64,000 nt of DNA from Arthrobacter pullicola (GTDB lineage Bacteria > Actinomycetota > Actinomycetes > Actinomycetales > Micrococcaceae), in NCBI RefSeq assembly GCF_014836875.1, contig NZ_JACSQC010000010.1, positions 1-64,000 of the forward strand. Reading direction: 5' to 3'. Both the position numbers and the translations under genes were made by a program. Below are positions 33,382 to 42,734 of this stretch, piece by piece. Within the stretch, counting starts at the first letter, position 1, and each line of letters starts with the position of its first letter. Below the pieces are notes generated by a model, which was not told where the DNA came from, made no database searches, and was given only the letters and a program-made list of their open reading frames with translations.

Positions 33382-36300
33382 TCAGCGCAGCAGAATATCC
33401 ACAGCCCGCGAGCCGCCAGACGACCCCACCGGAACCCGCTCCAGCGTGCCGGACCGGTTGGCGGCGTCGTCGCGCAGGATCTCCGTGACCGACCCCAGGA
33501 ACCGGGACAGATCCACCTTGTCCTCCGGGGCGGCGAGCAGCAGCTGGAAGCCGAACTCGTGCAGCGCGTTGATGGACGCCTCGGCGAAGGACAGGGACGA
33601 CTTCACGAACGCCTCATCCATCATCACGGTGCCGTAGGTGCTGAAGCCCTGAGACACAATGCCCAGCTGGTACGCCAGCGCCGACGCCATGATGAACGCG
33701 GTGAAACGCTGGCCCTCGCCGCCGGACATCAGCGACGCCTGCAGGTTGGTGAACGACTGCCCGTTCGCGAGCTTGTTGGTGCAGGTGATGGTCACGTGCG
33801 CGCGGACGTCAAGGACCTCGGCCCGCCAGCGGCGCTCCTGCGGATCCTTGAGCTTCTCCACCAGGCCCTCGAGCGCGGCGTAGCGGGCGTCCATGTCCGC
33901 CTTGTCTTGCCGCACACCCATCATCGGCAGCGCGTTCTTCAGTTCGGTGCGGAACTTGTGCGCGTCGTCCGGGACGGTGGTCTTGACCTCGATCTCCAGG
34001 TGGCTGTCCACGTGGTACGGCACGCGGCGCAGCACCGAGTTCAGCGGCAGCAGGCGCGAGGAGATGCTGCGGCGTTCCTCGTCGAGCAGCTGCAGCAGGT
34101 CGCTGAACCGCTCGTAGGTGCGGTTGTTGAAGTATTCGCGGAACTCCGACTCGTGCTGCGGCAGGCCCTCGGTGACAATGTCCTCGTACCGGTGCACGTA
34201 CTCCTCGGCCGAGTCCACGGACGTGCCGAAGTCCGAGCCCCACTTCTCGCTGTACGTCTCGAAGCTGCGTTCCAGCCGGGTGCGGGTTTCCAGCAGGGTC
34301 TTATCCAACCGGGCGGCGTCGGTGAGCAGGTTCCGCTCCACCTGCCCGGCGGCGTCGTTCAGGTGCACGACGTCGGTGATCTCACCGAAGGGGGCGAACA
34401 GCTCATCAAGCTGCGCGCGCAGGTCCTCCGCCAGGGCATCCGGGCCGCGGCCGGCCAGGGTGTCGCGGCGTTCAGTGGCGGCGGTCAGCTCGGCCTCGAG
34501 CCGGGCCAGGTCGCCCTTGAGCACACCGATCTTCTCGGTCGCGGCGGTCAGGTCCAGCTCCGCGGTGTCCAGTTCGAAGCGGATCTGCTCCAGGTCCGCG
34601 TTGGCGTCGCGGGCGGATTCCAGGCGCTCGACGGCGTCGGCGACGGCGGCGCGCTGCTCCCCGGCGGTGATCTCCTCGAACTCGCGGGTGTCGGCAGCGA
34701 CCTTGCGGACGGCGGCGAGCCGGCGGATCAGGTCGTCCTGCTCGGCGGCGTGCTTGCGGGAGACGACGTCGGCCTCTTCAAAGCTAGCGCGCAGGGCCAG
34801 CAGCTCCGCGGCCAGGGCAGCGATCTTGTCCTTGTTATCAAAGCCCAGGACGTTGTCCGAGGCCTTGGTATGCCTGTCGTCCTTCTCCGTGGTGGAGGAG
34901 TTGCGCTTCACGGCACCGCCGAGGCTGACGCCGCGGGATACCTTGGCCAGCTCGTCCGGGTTTTCGACGCACTCGAAGTCGTAGTGCGCGGTGATCTTGC
35001 GGGCCACCCAGTCGCCCATGGCGGAGTCGTAGGTGCTGAGCTTGGTGATCAGGTCACGGGGTCCCGGCTCGGACGGGCCGTCCACGGGAATGCTGACGTC
35101 GATGCAGCGCAGGAAGCCGCGGAGGTTGGTTTCGCTGAGGTAGCGGGTGACGGCGGCCATGTGTTCGCCGGGAACCAGCAGGGCGGTGGAGAGCGGGCGG
35201 AGCACACGTTCGGCGGCGGCACGCCACTGCGAGTGGTCGGCCGGAACGTCGATCAGTTCGCCGGCAAAGGGCATCTCGGCCTCGTCGATGCCGGTGGCTT
35301 CACAGATCCGGGCACGCTGTTCCAGGCTTTCCGGGCGGATGTTGCTGCGCCGGCGGCGGAAGGACGCGATCTCGGTTTCCAGCTTCGCGATGGAACCCTT
35401 CAGGGCCCACGCCTCGCCGTGCGCGTCGGAGCTGCGCTCGCGGGCGGCGTCGACGTCGGCGTTCAGGGTCTTGATCAGCTCATTGGCGCGGCTGCGGGCG
35501 GTGACCAGCCCGGCGGGGGAGAGGTCCGTGTCGATGCCGGCGGCGCGCAGGTCGGCGCGGAACGCGTTCTCCACGGTTTCACGGGAAACAAGCTGCGCCT
35601 GCGCGGCTGCGACCTCGCGTTCCAGGGTGGCGATCGCGCCGCCGCCCTCCTGCGTGTAGCGGGCAGTGAGCTCGGCGACCTGCTTCTTCAGCTTGGTGCG
35701 CTGTTTCTCGGCGGACTTCAGCGCTTCGCGGCCGGTGGTTGCAGCACCGGTGAGGCGGTCGACGTCGCGCTCGTGGCTGGCCAGCGCCAGGCGGCGGCGG
35801 TAGGCGGGCAGCCCGTCGGCGGTGAGGGCGCGGACGCGGTCCAGTTCGGCCTTGGTAGTGAGGAACAGGTGGTGCTGGTCAGGGACGTTGGCGAGTTGGT
35901 CGCGCTGCTGCCGGGCGCGTTCGAGCTGGCGGCGGATGCTGCGCAGGTGGCTGAAGTCCTCCACGGCCTCGTCCGCGGCGGTGAGGGTTTTGGGGGTGTC
36001 CAGGACGTTGGTGCGGAAGAAGTCGTTGACGGTTCCGCCCAGGCCCTTGCCGGTCTGCAGGATGCGCAGCAGGCCGAAGGCCTTCTCGTCCTCCACACCC
36101 AGGGCGGTGCGGTACCGCTCGGCGAAGAGTTTGTGCGAATCGAAGATCTGCGCGCCCGGGAGCAGGGATTCAAGGGCACCCTTGGTGAACCGGCCGCGCA
36201 TGCCGGTTTCGAGGGAGGGAATGTCCAGTGGACGGTTGTGCACGGCGTAGAACCGGCCGACGTGGTGTTCGGTGCCGGTCGCGGGCAGGTCCATGAGTAC

Positions 36301-36705
36301 GGAGAGGCTGGTGATCTGGCCCAGGCCGTTGTCGAAGGTGAGGCAGACGGCGGACCAGGTGGCGCCGGGGCGCTGGTAGGCGGTGCCGTCGCCGGCTTCC
36401 ATGCCCTGGGTGCCGAGCCGGCCGCGCATGTAGGAGAACGCGGTGCGCTTTTCCTCGGCTGCGGTGCCGCCGTTGTTCTGCGCGGCCTCGTTCATCTTGG
36501 GCCGGGCGTCCATGACCTGCAGCATCGCGTCGAAGATGGTGGACTTGCCGACGCCGGAGTCACCGGTGAGCAGCGTGCCGGCGCGGTCCACGTGGATGGT
36601 GTGCGCGCCGTCGAACGTTCCCCAGTTCACGATCTGGATCCGGGAGAGCCGGTTCTGGCCGGGGTTGATCAGGTCCCCCATGGGAAGGGTGGTTTCGATG
36701 CTCAT
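33382..36705 (-). CDS. Wadjet/Mks SMC-like ATPase JetC (MksB)
   Basis: 1107 aa SMC/MukB-like ATPase. Walker A GDSGVGKST at 48-56; long coiled-coil arms (about 300-480 and 620-900) around a hinge-like middle (about 490-600); signature SLMSGGEGQR at 991-1000; Walker B with TVMMDEAF near 1030. Translational overlap (ATGA) with jetB. In Wadjet/MksBEFG systems this subunit extrudes DNA loops and helps restrict plasmids. No JetD-type nuclease gene follows, so plasmid cleavage cannot be assumed. Intact and probably functional. Confidence 0.92.
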   Translation of the reverse strand: MSIETTLPMGDLINPGQNRLSRIQIVNWGTFDGAHTIHVDRAGTLLTGDSGVGKSTIFDAMLQVMDARPKMNEAAQNNGGTAAEEKRTAFSYMRGRLGTQGMEAGDGTAYQRPGATWSAVCLTFDNGLGQITSLSVLMDLPATGTEHHVGRFYAVHNRPLDIPSLETGMRGRFTKGALESLLPGAQIFDSHKLFAERYRTALGVEDEKAFGLLRILQTGKGLGGTVNDFFRTNVLDTPKTLTAADEAVEDFSHLRSIRRQLERARQQRDQLANVPDQHHLFLTTKAELDRVRALTADGLPAYRRRLALASHERDVDRLTGAATTGREALKSAEKQRTKLKKQVAELTARYTQEGGGAIATLEREVAAAQAQLVSRETVENAFRADLRAAGIDTDLSPAGLVTARSRANELIKTLNADVDAARERSSDAHGEAWALKGSIAKLETEIASFRRRRSNIRPESLEQRARICEATGIDEAEMPFAGELIDVPADHSQWRAAAERVLRPLSTALLVPGEHMAAVTRYLSETNLRGFLRCIDVSIPVDGPSEPGPRDLITKLSTYDSAMGDWVARKITAHYDFECVENPDELAKVSRGVSLGGAVKRNSSTTEKDDRHTKASDNVLGFDNKDKIAALAAELLALRASFEEADVVSRKHAAEQDDLIRRLAAVRKVAADTREFEEITAGEQRAAVADAVERLESARDANADLEQIRFELDTAELDLTAATEKIGVLKGDLARLEAELTAATERRDTLAGRGPDALAEDLRAQLDELFAPFGEITDVVHLNDAAGQVERNLLTDAARLDKTLLETRTRLERSFETYSEKWGSDFGTSVDSAEEYVHRYEDIVTEGLPQHESEFREYFNNRTYERFSDLLQLLDEERRSISSRLLPLNSVLRRVPYHVDSHLEIEVKTTVPDDAHKFRTELKNALPMMGVRQDKADMDARYAALEGLVEKLKDPQERRWRAEVLDVRAHVTITCTNKLANGQSFTNLQASLMSGGEGQRFTAFIMASALAYQLGIVSQGFSTYGTVMMDEAFVKSSLSFAEASINALHEFGFQLLLAAPEDKVDLSRFLGSVTEILRDDAANRSGTLERVPVGSSGGSRAVDILLR

Positions 36706-37469
36706 GCCGGCTCCTCGCCGTCGTTCAGTTCTGCCTCAACCGGGGCGTCCGCGGTTTCAGCGTTTTCAACCGTGTCCGGTTCGGCCGGGGCCTCGGTCAG
36801 CGAGTTCATGTAGGTGATGATGTCGCCGATGTGTTCGTACGGCAGGGCCAGCGGCAGTGCGTTGGAGATGACCCAGACGTCGTCCAGCTCGGTGGGCAGC
36901 AGTAGGCGGCGTTCGGTGACGAGCTTGCGGATGGCGGCGTCGGCCAGGTCTTCCACGCCCTTGGCGTCGTGCGCCTGCGGGTCCACGTACTGCTCGAGGA
37001 CGTCGATGATGTCCTGCCGGGCGATGGTGGCTTCGTTGCCGGTGCCCGAGTGGCGGTCCAGGACCAGGCGCATGCGCAGCAGCAGCAGGGTTTCCTCGCG
37101 CGTCATTTCGCGCTGGCGCTGCAGGGCAGTGGTGTGCGGTTCGGCCATTTCCACCGGGCGCAGCAGGGCAACTTTGTGGTCCTCGTCCACCACCAGCTCC
37201 AGGAACAGCTCGCTCAGCCGGACGCGCAGCTGCTCCTGGTTATCCACCACGGTGTTGTACACGTTGTCCGAGGAGTTGGCGTCCAGGTACGGGCCGCGCA
37301 GCAGCCGGATGAGGGCCTGGCGCAGCTTCAGCGGCAGGGTGCCGGTGTCGCCGGGGAACAGTTCCGGGCCGTCGATCAGGACGTCGCGGGCGGGCTGGGG
37401 GTATTCCTCTAGTTCGTCCTGCTCTTCCAGCTCATTGTCGAAGTCTTCTGCGGTGGGGGTTTCAGTCAT
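36702..37469 (-). CDS. Wadjet/Mks kleisin-associated subunit JetB (DUF4194, MksE)
   Basis: 255 aa, DUF4194-type KITE protein. Acidic disordered N- and C-termini flank a winged-helix core (LPLKLRQALIRLLRGPYLDA, EETLLLLRMRLVLDRH). Start overlaps jetA stop and stop overlaps jetC start (both ATGA), so the three are produced as one complex. Confidence 0.9.
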   Translation of the reverse strand: MTETPTAEDFDNELEEQDELEEYPQPARDVLIDGPELFPGDTGTLPLKLRQALIRLLRGPYLDANSSDNVYNTVVDNQEQLRVRLSELFLELVVDEDHKVALLRPVEMAEPHTTALQRQREMTREETLLLLRMRLVLDRHSGTGNEATIARQDIIDVLEQYVDPQAHDAKGVEDLADAAIRKLVTERRLLLPTELDDVWVISNALPLALPYEHIGDIITYMNSLTEAPAEPDTVENAETADAPVEAELNDGEEPA

Positions 37470-38935
37470 GACTGGCTTTCGGCGACGGTGAGGACGGGCA
37501 GCACTGCGGTGCGGGAACTGCCGTCGATCTGGAGGAACGGGATGGACTCGCTGGCTGCCGTCCTTGTTTCCGTGCCCCCTGCGGGGGCGGCGGGGGCGGC
37601 GGAGGCGAGGAGCGCGCGGATGCTGTTGAGGTGGCGGTGTTCGGCGGGCAGTTCGGCGAAGATCTCTGCGACGGTGGCGCGGCCGCGGCGGCTGCCGGCC
37701 CGGGTGATTGCGTCGCGCAGCACCCGGCGGTCGGCCTTGGGGGTGCGGGCGGCGCGGTGGATGTCCGCTTCGGTGAACGACGGCGGTGCGGGCAGCTTCC
37801 GCGGTGCGGCGTGCTCGGCGGGGTCGTAGGTGCGGACCATGCTGAGCGATTCGAACGCGGACGCGTAGAGCTTGGGTGCGGGGACGACGGCGGCGCGGCG
37901 GCGTCCGCGCGGTGCCTTGTGGATGGCGGTTTCAGCCGCGCGGATGAGTTTGCGCAGCTGGACGGATTCCCGGTATTCGTCGCTTTGGACGTAGGTGTGC
38001 AGGGATTCGGAGAGCCGGCCGTAGATCCGCTGGATTTCGGCGGCCTGTTCGCGCATGTCGCTTATCATCCGGTACAGGGCCTGCCGGTCGCCGGGGGACA
38101 TCGCGTCGGCGAAGTCGCGTTCCAGGACCTGCGCGATGGCGTGCCGGAAGCGTCCCTGCTGGTCGGCGTCGTTCAGGAAGGCGGTGAAGCCTTCGTAGGT
38201 GCGGCCTTCGCTGGTGCTGCGCAGGCGTTTGTCCGCTTCGAGGATTTCGCCCATGGTCAGGCCCTTGGAGGCCTGCGATTCGACCATTTCCTGGCGCAGG
38301 GTGTGCAGCATCTTCTCGAGGCCGTCGCGCATGCGCTTGAAGTCGGCGGGCAGCGCGGCAGCGAGGTCCAGGATGTCGCGGGCCGCTTCGACGGCGGTGT
38401 CGTCGTCCAGCGGCGGGGGAGCGTCGCCGGCGCGGAGGGACCGGATGAGGTCCTCGCGGCGGGCGATCTCTTCTTCGAGGACGGCGATGCGTGCTTCGGG
38501 GTCCGGGTTGGATTCGTGCGCCAGGGTTTCCACGCTGGAGAGCAGGGTATTCAGGCGGGAGGAGTTCAGGCTGGTGGTGTCGCCGGTGAAGCCGTCCAGG
38601 TAGGAGAGGAACCGGACGGCGGGTTCGGTGAGTTCGTAGACGAAGCGTCCGTCGGCGCGGGGGCGGGCCAGGAAGCGGCGGGCCACCCATTCATCGGCGT
38701 AGTTCTTGCCGGTCCAGTCCTCGCGCAGGCTCTGCCCGTTGAGCCTAAGCTGCTGCAGGAAGGAGTCGGTGAGGCTGTGGAATTCGTCCAGGGGGATACG
38801 CGGCCGGGTGCGCGTGAAGGCCTCGCGGAACAGGGCCAGGACCCAGGGGTTCGCGTTGGTGAGTTTCCAGCCGGGCGAGGCCTGTAGCCGCTGCAGCTCC
38901 GCCCAGCGGGCTACGGCGTTTTCTGTGAAGGACAT
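37466..38935 (-). CDS. Wadjet/Mks kleisin subunit JetA (DUF3375, MksF)
   Basis: 489 aa, DUF3375 family. Characteristic N-terminus WAELQRLQASPGWKLTNANPWVLALFREAF, helical middle (REDLIRSL, MRDGLEKMLHTLRQEM), a long helix around 270-310 and a C-terminal winged-helix-like part. It bridges the SMC heads as kleisin. First gene of the jetABC operon; the promoter should lie in 38936-39060. Confidence 0.92.
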   Translation of the reverse strand: MSFTENAVARWAELQRLQASPGWKLTNANPWVLALFREAFTRTRPRIPLDEFHSLTDSFLQQLRLNGQSLREDWTGKNYADEWVARRFLARPRADGRFVYELTEPAVRFLSYLDGFTGDTTSLNSSRLNTLLSSVETLAHESNPDPEARIAVLEEEIARREDLIRSLRAGDAPPPLDDDTAVEAARDILDLAAALPADFKRMRDGLEKMLHTLRQEMVESQASKGLTMGEILEADKRLRSTSEGRTYEGFTAFLNDADQQGRFRHAIAQVLERDFADAMSPGDRQALYRMISDMREQAAEIQRIYGRLSESLHTYVQSDEYRESVQLRKLIRAAETAIHKAPRGRRRAAVVPAPKLYASAFESLSMVRTYDPAEHAAPRKLPAPPSFTEADIHRAARTPKADRRVLRDAITRAGSRRGRATVAEIFAELPAEHRHLNSIRALLASAAPAAPAGGTETRTAASESIPFLQIDGSSRTAVLPVLTVAESQS

Positions 38936-39343
38936 GCTGCGCTTTCCGCCCGGAACGAAGGGGTAAAACGGGCCTGTCTGATTTTAGCTGAGCGGGGGAG
39001 GGTGTGAGGCGTGTGATGGGCGTGGGAGGGCACTGGGCTGAACCTTGAACGACTTACTTCTCACCACCGAGATCCTAGTTCGACCAGCTCCGCCGCCTTT
39101 GACTGCCGTTGGGCTTCTTCCATGGAACCGTTCAGGAGCACGAGTTTTCGTCGGCGGGTCTGGTGCCGGCGCAACCGTGCGAAGGGCTCGGATATGCCGC
39201 AAGCTCCAGCAGTAACAAGATCGGGGCTGCCTTGCTGGCGGATAAAGAGCGCGTCCGTCCGGCATCGAGAACGTAGGTGCTGTTTAGCAGGAACTACGAC
39301 GATTATCGCGCCTCAACTCTCGACTATGTATATGGCAAAACCT
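38936..39343. other. intergenic region, left flank of NACHT island
   Basis: 408 nt between jetA and the stop of the NACHT gene. The GC content drops visibly from about 39040 rightwards. The minus strand has an 83-codon open frame (39312-39061) without a start codon, which could be a gene remnant. No RNA gene, integrase or clear attachment repeat is seen. Confidence 0.5.
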
Positions 39344-42238
39344 TTAGGATCGAGAAGGTAGAGTCACGACCTCACGTAGCCGATCATCGACGAATTCTTG
39401 ACCGATGCCCTGGGAGACCTGAGACAAAAACCACCCGTAGGCAATTTCTTCTCCCTCAGGTAGCTTTAGGCATGCCTCGAGGACAACCTCGAATAACCTT
39501 TCAGACGCCAGGATGGGGGCGAGTGGATTGACATAATTTCGTGTCCAGAATTTTACGAATGTATATCCGAGACTCCCATTGTCCAGTTTTATAAAACGAG
39601 CCGATGTTTCATCTAATGCTCTCGATAGAACATTAACTTCTGACTCGCTCAGCCCGTCTAGCCGGAGATGAGGAGAAACAATATTTGTAAACCTATTCGT
39701 GGCTTCCTTAGAGAAGTTCAGGCGAGGACTCCTCCTTGGGCTGACTTCGTTATGGGAGGAGCTGTAGGAGGGTGGTGCATCGTCTGCGGATCTGGAAGGC
39801 GTCAGGGTAACCCTCGTTCTTGCGTACGCAGATATGCCACCCTGATGATGGCGAGACCAAAACGTCAGAATTTTCGATGCATAGTGGTGGCGTGGTCCAC
39901 CTGCGAGCAGGGCATTCTCGAACGTCCCGCGAATCTTTTGATAGACAACTTTATCCTTCAGGGACGCCTCATGCAAGATTGGAATAAGCTTATATGGGAA
40001 GCTTGGATTGTCTACGTACTCAGACACGCGCAGAATAAGTTTTCGGCGGAACCCAGGAGTTTCGGAAGCGAAGTTGTCTTCCAAAAGATCCGCCGCGAGA
40101 TCACTTCCAGACTTAACCCAACTTTGCTGTATCGATGCTTCATCCAAATCCAATACAAGATCTATGAGCTTGGACCGAAGATGGGAATAGTTATCAAAAA
40201 CTTGGCCGGCGGCAAATAGCCAAGTGTTTCGCCAATGCGCACTTTTAGCCAGGACCTCAAGGCGAGTTAGAACCTCTTGGGGGTCTCCGGATACAAGAAA
40301 ACGTGAAGCCATGTACTCTTGGAAACTGCGAAGTTCAAACCCCCATTCACCAGCCGAGGGCTCCACTAAAAGTATAAATCTATCGGTAGCAAGCTTTATA
40401 AGCTCTTTTGAGGTTCTCTCGGCGTCAGGGAGGTCGTAGGTCATGGTTTCGTGTAAGTGGTTCTTTGCCAAGGTTTGCAGCTCTGATCTTTTCAAGTGCG
40501 CATCGGCTTGTCCTGACTTCTCAGCATCAGTATGAAGTAATATGCCAGCAGCGTCATGTAGGGCGTCAATGCTTGAGCGGTGTTGGTTGACTTGTTTTCC
40601 AACATTTCCTAATTTATTGCTTTCCCGCATGAAGATTGTGCTGTAGAAATCTGCGAAAAGAGCATGGCGTGTCCTCGGCAGCCTAATTCGATCCTCTAGT
40701 AGTGAGGCCATGATGCTGACCTGAAGGGGGGTGCCCATCAACTTCGCGGTCATTTCGTCACGAGAGGCTTCCTTCAGCCGCGTATGGATATCATGCGCGA
40801 AAGTGGAATCAGAAGGATGGCGTGAGGAAACAAGCTGGAGCGCGTACCCCAGCGCTTGGTCAGTATTCAGTTCGACTAGTTCAAATTCGCGGGGCTCAAG
40901 CGTGCGCAAATCATTTTCATAGCCTTGTCGCCGCGTCGTAGCCAGTATGGATATATCGGAATTCTGTTCACTAGCGTCTAGAATGAACTCACTTATTTTC
41001 GAGAATAGCGTCTCTCTTGTCACTGTGTCGGCCACCTCGTCGAGGCCGTCCAGTACAAGCATCCACGGGAACTTTTTCAACCAAGCGTAAACGTGGTTTT
41101 TTTGCACATTTGTTGCCGGGGATCGCCTATTTATTTCATCTGTTATGTACCCAAGAAGCGAGTAGTCCTCGTTGCCCATTATGCGTTCACTATATTCGCT
41201 TAATCTTATGTATACGGGCCAGCGACGTAGTTTAGGTAGGGATATGCCGATTTTGGCAAGATGGTCTATGGTTTGCCGGAGTACCGTTTTGTGCTCATAG
41301 GGCAAGGATTCGGCCTGCTCGGCCAGAATTGCAGCTCTGTAGGCCTGACATAGCAATAGACCTACGGTCGACTTGCCTTGTCCTGGACCGCCTACTAGTA
41401 CGGTACTAAATCGAGAATTTGAAATATGCCGTGGCGAGTCGCCGAAATCGATCATGTTCCGAGCAAAGAATACTGGATCGCTGTCATCCGTCGCCCCGGT
41501 CCCTGCATCAAGTTCTCGCGACGGGAGGTCGATTCCTATGTCGTACAACAGTTCCTTGTTGGGTCCGTCTCCGGCCTTCGTGAGCCGGACTGTGCTCTGC
41601 GCAAGAAGCTCTTTAACAACAAAGCTCGTTAGAGTTTTTATAGGCTCAGCACGCTCGCTTGTATGAATCTCAAGCATAGCGCTTAGGAGATCCCCGGTGA
41701 GGACGAGACCTAAATAGGTTTGCCGTACGCCTGGATGATTGTCTAAAAGCCTTGATATGTGGGCAGCATGCCAAATCGCCCATCCGCGGAGGCCTAGCTT
41801 TTTCGCATGCGACTTCATTGCCGCTGTTACCCGATCAATTCCGCCTTTTTCCTGAACGGCCGAGAGTCTGACGTTGGTAATGAATAATAAATTGCGCGGT
41901 TTGGGCTTCCTGTCTTTATCTTCGCTCAACCAGGCATTGACTTCTTTTTGCATTGTTGTCAACAGCCAATTGACATCCTCTGCTCCGCCTTCGAGTCGGC
42001 TCTTATGTTTTGCTTGGACTACCGTGTATCCGGTCCAGTGGGACCCCTGAGCGTCATCCCAGTCTGTATCGGCGACCTCTATAATAGGGAGCGGCAGCTC
42101 TCCGTGATATGTCCACTCCCTACCACCATCTTTGCCTGCCCCGAACGTCTGTCCCCCAGGCCCGAAGTTGGCATTACACAATGCGACAGCCATGTCCTCG
42201 AACTCAGTGCTTCCCATTCGGACCAGATCATATTCCAT
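39344..42238 (-). CDS. restriction-endonuclease-like + NACHT NTPase (candidate anti-phage STAND protein)
   Basis: 964 aa. Residues 1-170 form a PD-(D/E)XK-like nuclease domain: EFEDM, the acidic GKDGGREW (D37, E41) and VVQAKHK (Q75, K77). Residues about 270-480 form a NACHT/STAND NTPase with Walker A GGPGQGKS (283-290), Walker B LVLDGLDEV (394-402) and a sensor-like ATTRR. The remaining 480 residues are helical (FRSFQEYMASRFL-type motif near residue 650) and probably sense a phage signal. The N-terminus MEYDLVRMGSTEFED fits related bacterial NACHT proteins, supporting this ATG. Codon and base use is clearly AT-richer than its neighbours, indicating acquisition. It lies next to jetABC in a region with gene scars. 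Function as abortive-infection nuclease is inference. Confidence 0.85.
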   Translation of the reverse strand: MEYDLVRMGSTEFEDMAVALCNANFGPGGQTFGAGKDGGREWTYHGELPLPIIEVADTDWDDAQGSHWTGYTVVQAKHKSRLEGGAEDVNWLLTTMQKEVNAWLSEDKDRKPKPRNLLFITNVRLSAVQEKGGIDRVTAAMKSHAKKLGLRGWAIWHAAHISRLLDNHPGVRQTYLGLVLTGDLLSAMLEIHTSERAEPIKTLTSFVVKELLAQSTVRLTKAGDGPNKELLYDIGIDLPSRELDAGTGATDDSDPVFFARNMIDFGDSPRHISNSRFSTVLVGGPGQGKSTVGLLLCQAYRAAILAEQAESLPYEHKTVLRQTIDHLAKIGISLPKLRRWPVYIRLSEYSERIMGNEDYSLLGYITDEINRRSPATNVQKNHVYAWLKKFPWMLVLDGLDEVADTVTRETLFSKISEFILDASEQNSDISILATTRRQGYENDLRTLEPREFELVELNTDQALGYALQLVSSRHPSDSTFAHDIHTRLKEASRDEMTAKLMGTPLQVSIMASLLEDRIRLPRTRHALFADFYSTIFMRESNKLGNVGKQVNQHRSSIDALHDAAGILLHTDAEKSGQADAHLKRSELQTLAKNHLHETMTYDLPDAERTSKELIKLATDRFILLVEPSAGEWGFELRSFQEYMASRFLVSGDPQEVLTRLEVLAKSAHWRNTWLFAAGQVFDNYSHLRSKLIDLVLDLDEASIQQSWVKSGSDLAADLLEDNFASETPGFRRKLILRVSEYVDNPSFPYKLIPILHEASLKDKVVYQKIRGTFENALLAGGPRHHYASKILTFWSRHHQGGISAYARTRVTLTPSRSADDAPPSYSSSHNEVSPRRSPRLNFSKEATNRFTNIVSPHLRLDGLSESEVNVLSRALDETSARFIKLDNGSLGYTFVKFWTRNYVNPLAPILASERLFEVVLEACLKLPEGEEIAYGWFLSQVSQGIGQEFVDDRLREVVTLPSRS

Positions 42239-42348
42239 GCACGCAGCATACCCTTACCAAGGCCGATTTGTGCTGCGGTTCTCAGCAGCCTCGTTTGGTG
42301 TTAGCAGCAATTCGACCTCATTTGAACGGTTCGTGGCCGCTGATTGCA

Positions 42349-42645
42349 GGTAGCGCCCTGGACCCGGAAATGATTGACGAAGTACTGCAGACCATGAAGT
42401 CCCTGGCCGCGTCGGGGCGGACCATGGTGGTGGTCACCCATGAGATAGAGTTCGCCCGCGAGGTCGCGGACCGCTGCGTGTTCATGGCCGATGGCCGCGT
42501 CATCGAAGACCGGCCCGCAGAGGCATTCTTCCGCAACCCGCAGACTGACCGGCTGCGCTCTTTCCTGGCCCGCTCAAAGCCAAGTAATGCCGGGATACTA
42601 AGAATGAGGGCGGCTGCTGCCAGCGACATTGCGCCAGCAGAATGA
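42349..42645 (+). pseudogene. truncated glnQ-type amino-acid ABC ATPase (C-terminal fragment)
   Basis: The frame reads GSALDPEMIDEVLQTMKSLA, then VVVTHEIEFAREVADRCVFM and FFRNPQTDRLRSFLAR, i.e. D-loop, H-loop and C-terminus of a polar-amino-acid ABC ATPase. Walker A, signature and Walker B are missing; homology begins right after the Walker B position, at about 42352. After FLAR (about 42585) the sequence changes to unrelated DNA, so both ends are joined to foreign sequence. No start codon or ribosome-binding site. A remnant, not expressed as a functional ATPase. Confidence 0.85.
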
Positions 42646-42734
42646 TGAATACCCGGTTCGATTTGTGGTGTATCACTAATCCTTTTTTCGTGGTCGAATG
42701 CCGGCTGATTCGCCGCAAAGTCAGCGGTGGACAT
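42587..42734 (-). pseudogene. truncated small membrane protein gene
   Basis: An ATG at 42734 overlaps the end of the preceding gene by 14 nt and encodes MSTADFAANQPAFDHEKRIS followed by an amphipathic stretch and one hydrophobic helix (AMSLAAAALILSIPALLGF). At about 42587 it runs into the antisense of the glnQ fragment, where the reading frame is meaningless (stop at 42318). It looks like the third gene of a small-membrane-protein operon cut by a rearrangement. Confidence 0.55.

Noticed and set aside
33559-36813. 1084-codon open frame on the plus strand opposite jetC
   Set aside because: A GC-bias shadow: jetC on the other strand has complete SMC motifs, and the shadow product is Gly/Val/Arg-rich with no domain.
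39061-39312. 83-codon minus-strand frame with a protein-like end (LNGSMEEAQRQSKAAELVELG)
   Set aside because: No start codon and no recognisable family; possibly a gene remnant, but the evidence is too thin to annotate it as one.
42109-42348. N-terminal part of the frame containing the glnQ fragment as real protein
   Set aside because: It is antisense to the start of the NACHT gene and the AT-rich border; ABC homology begins only after 42349.
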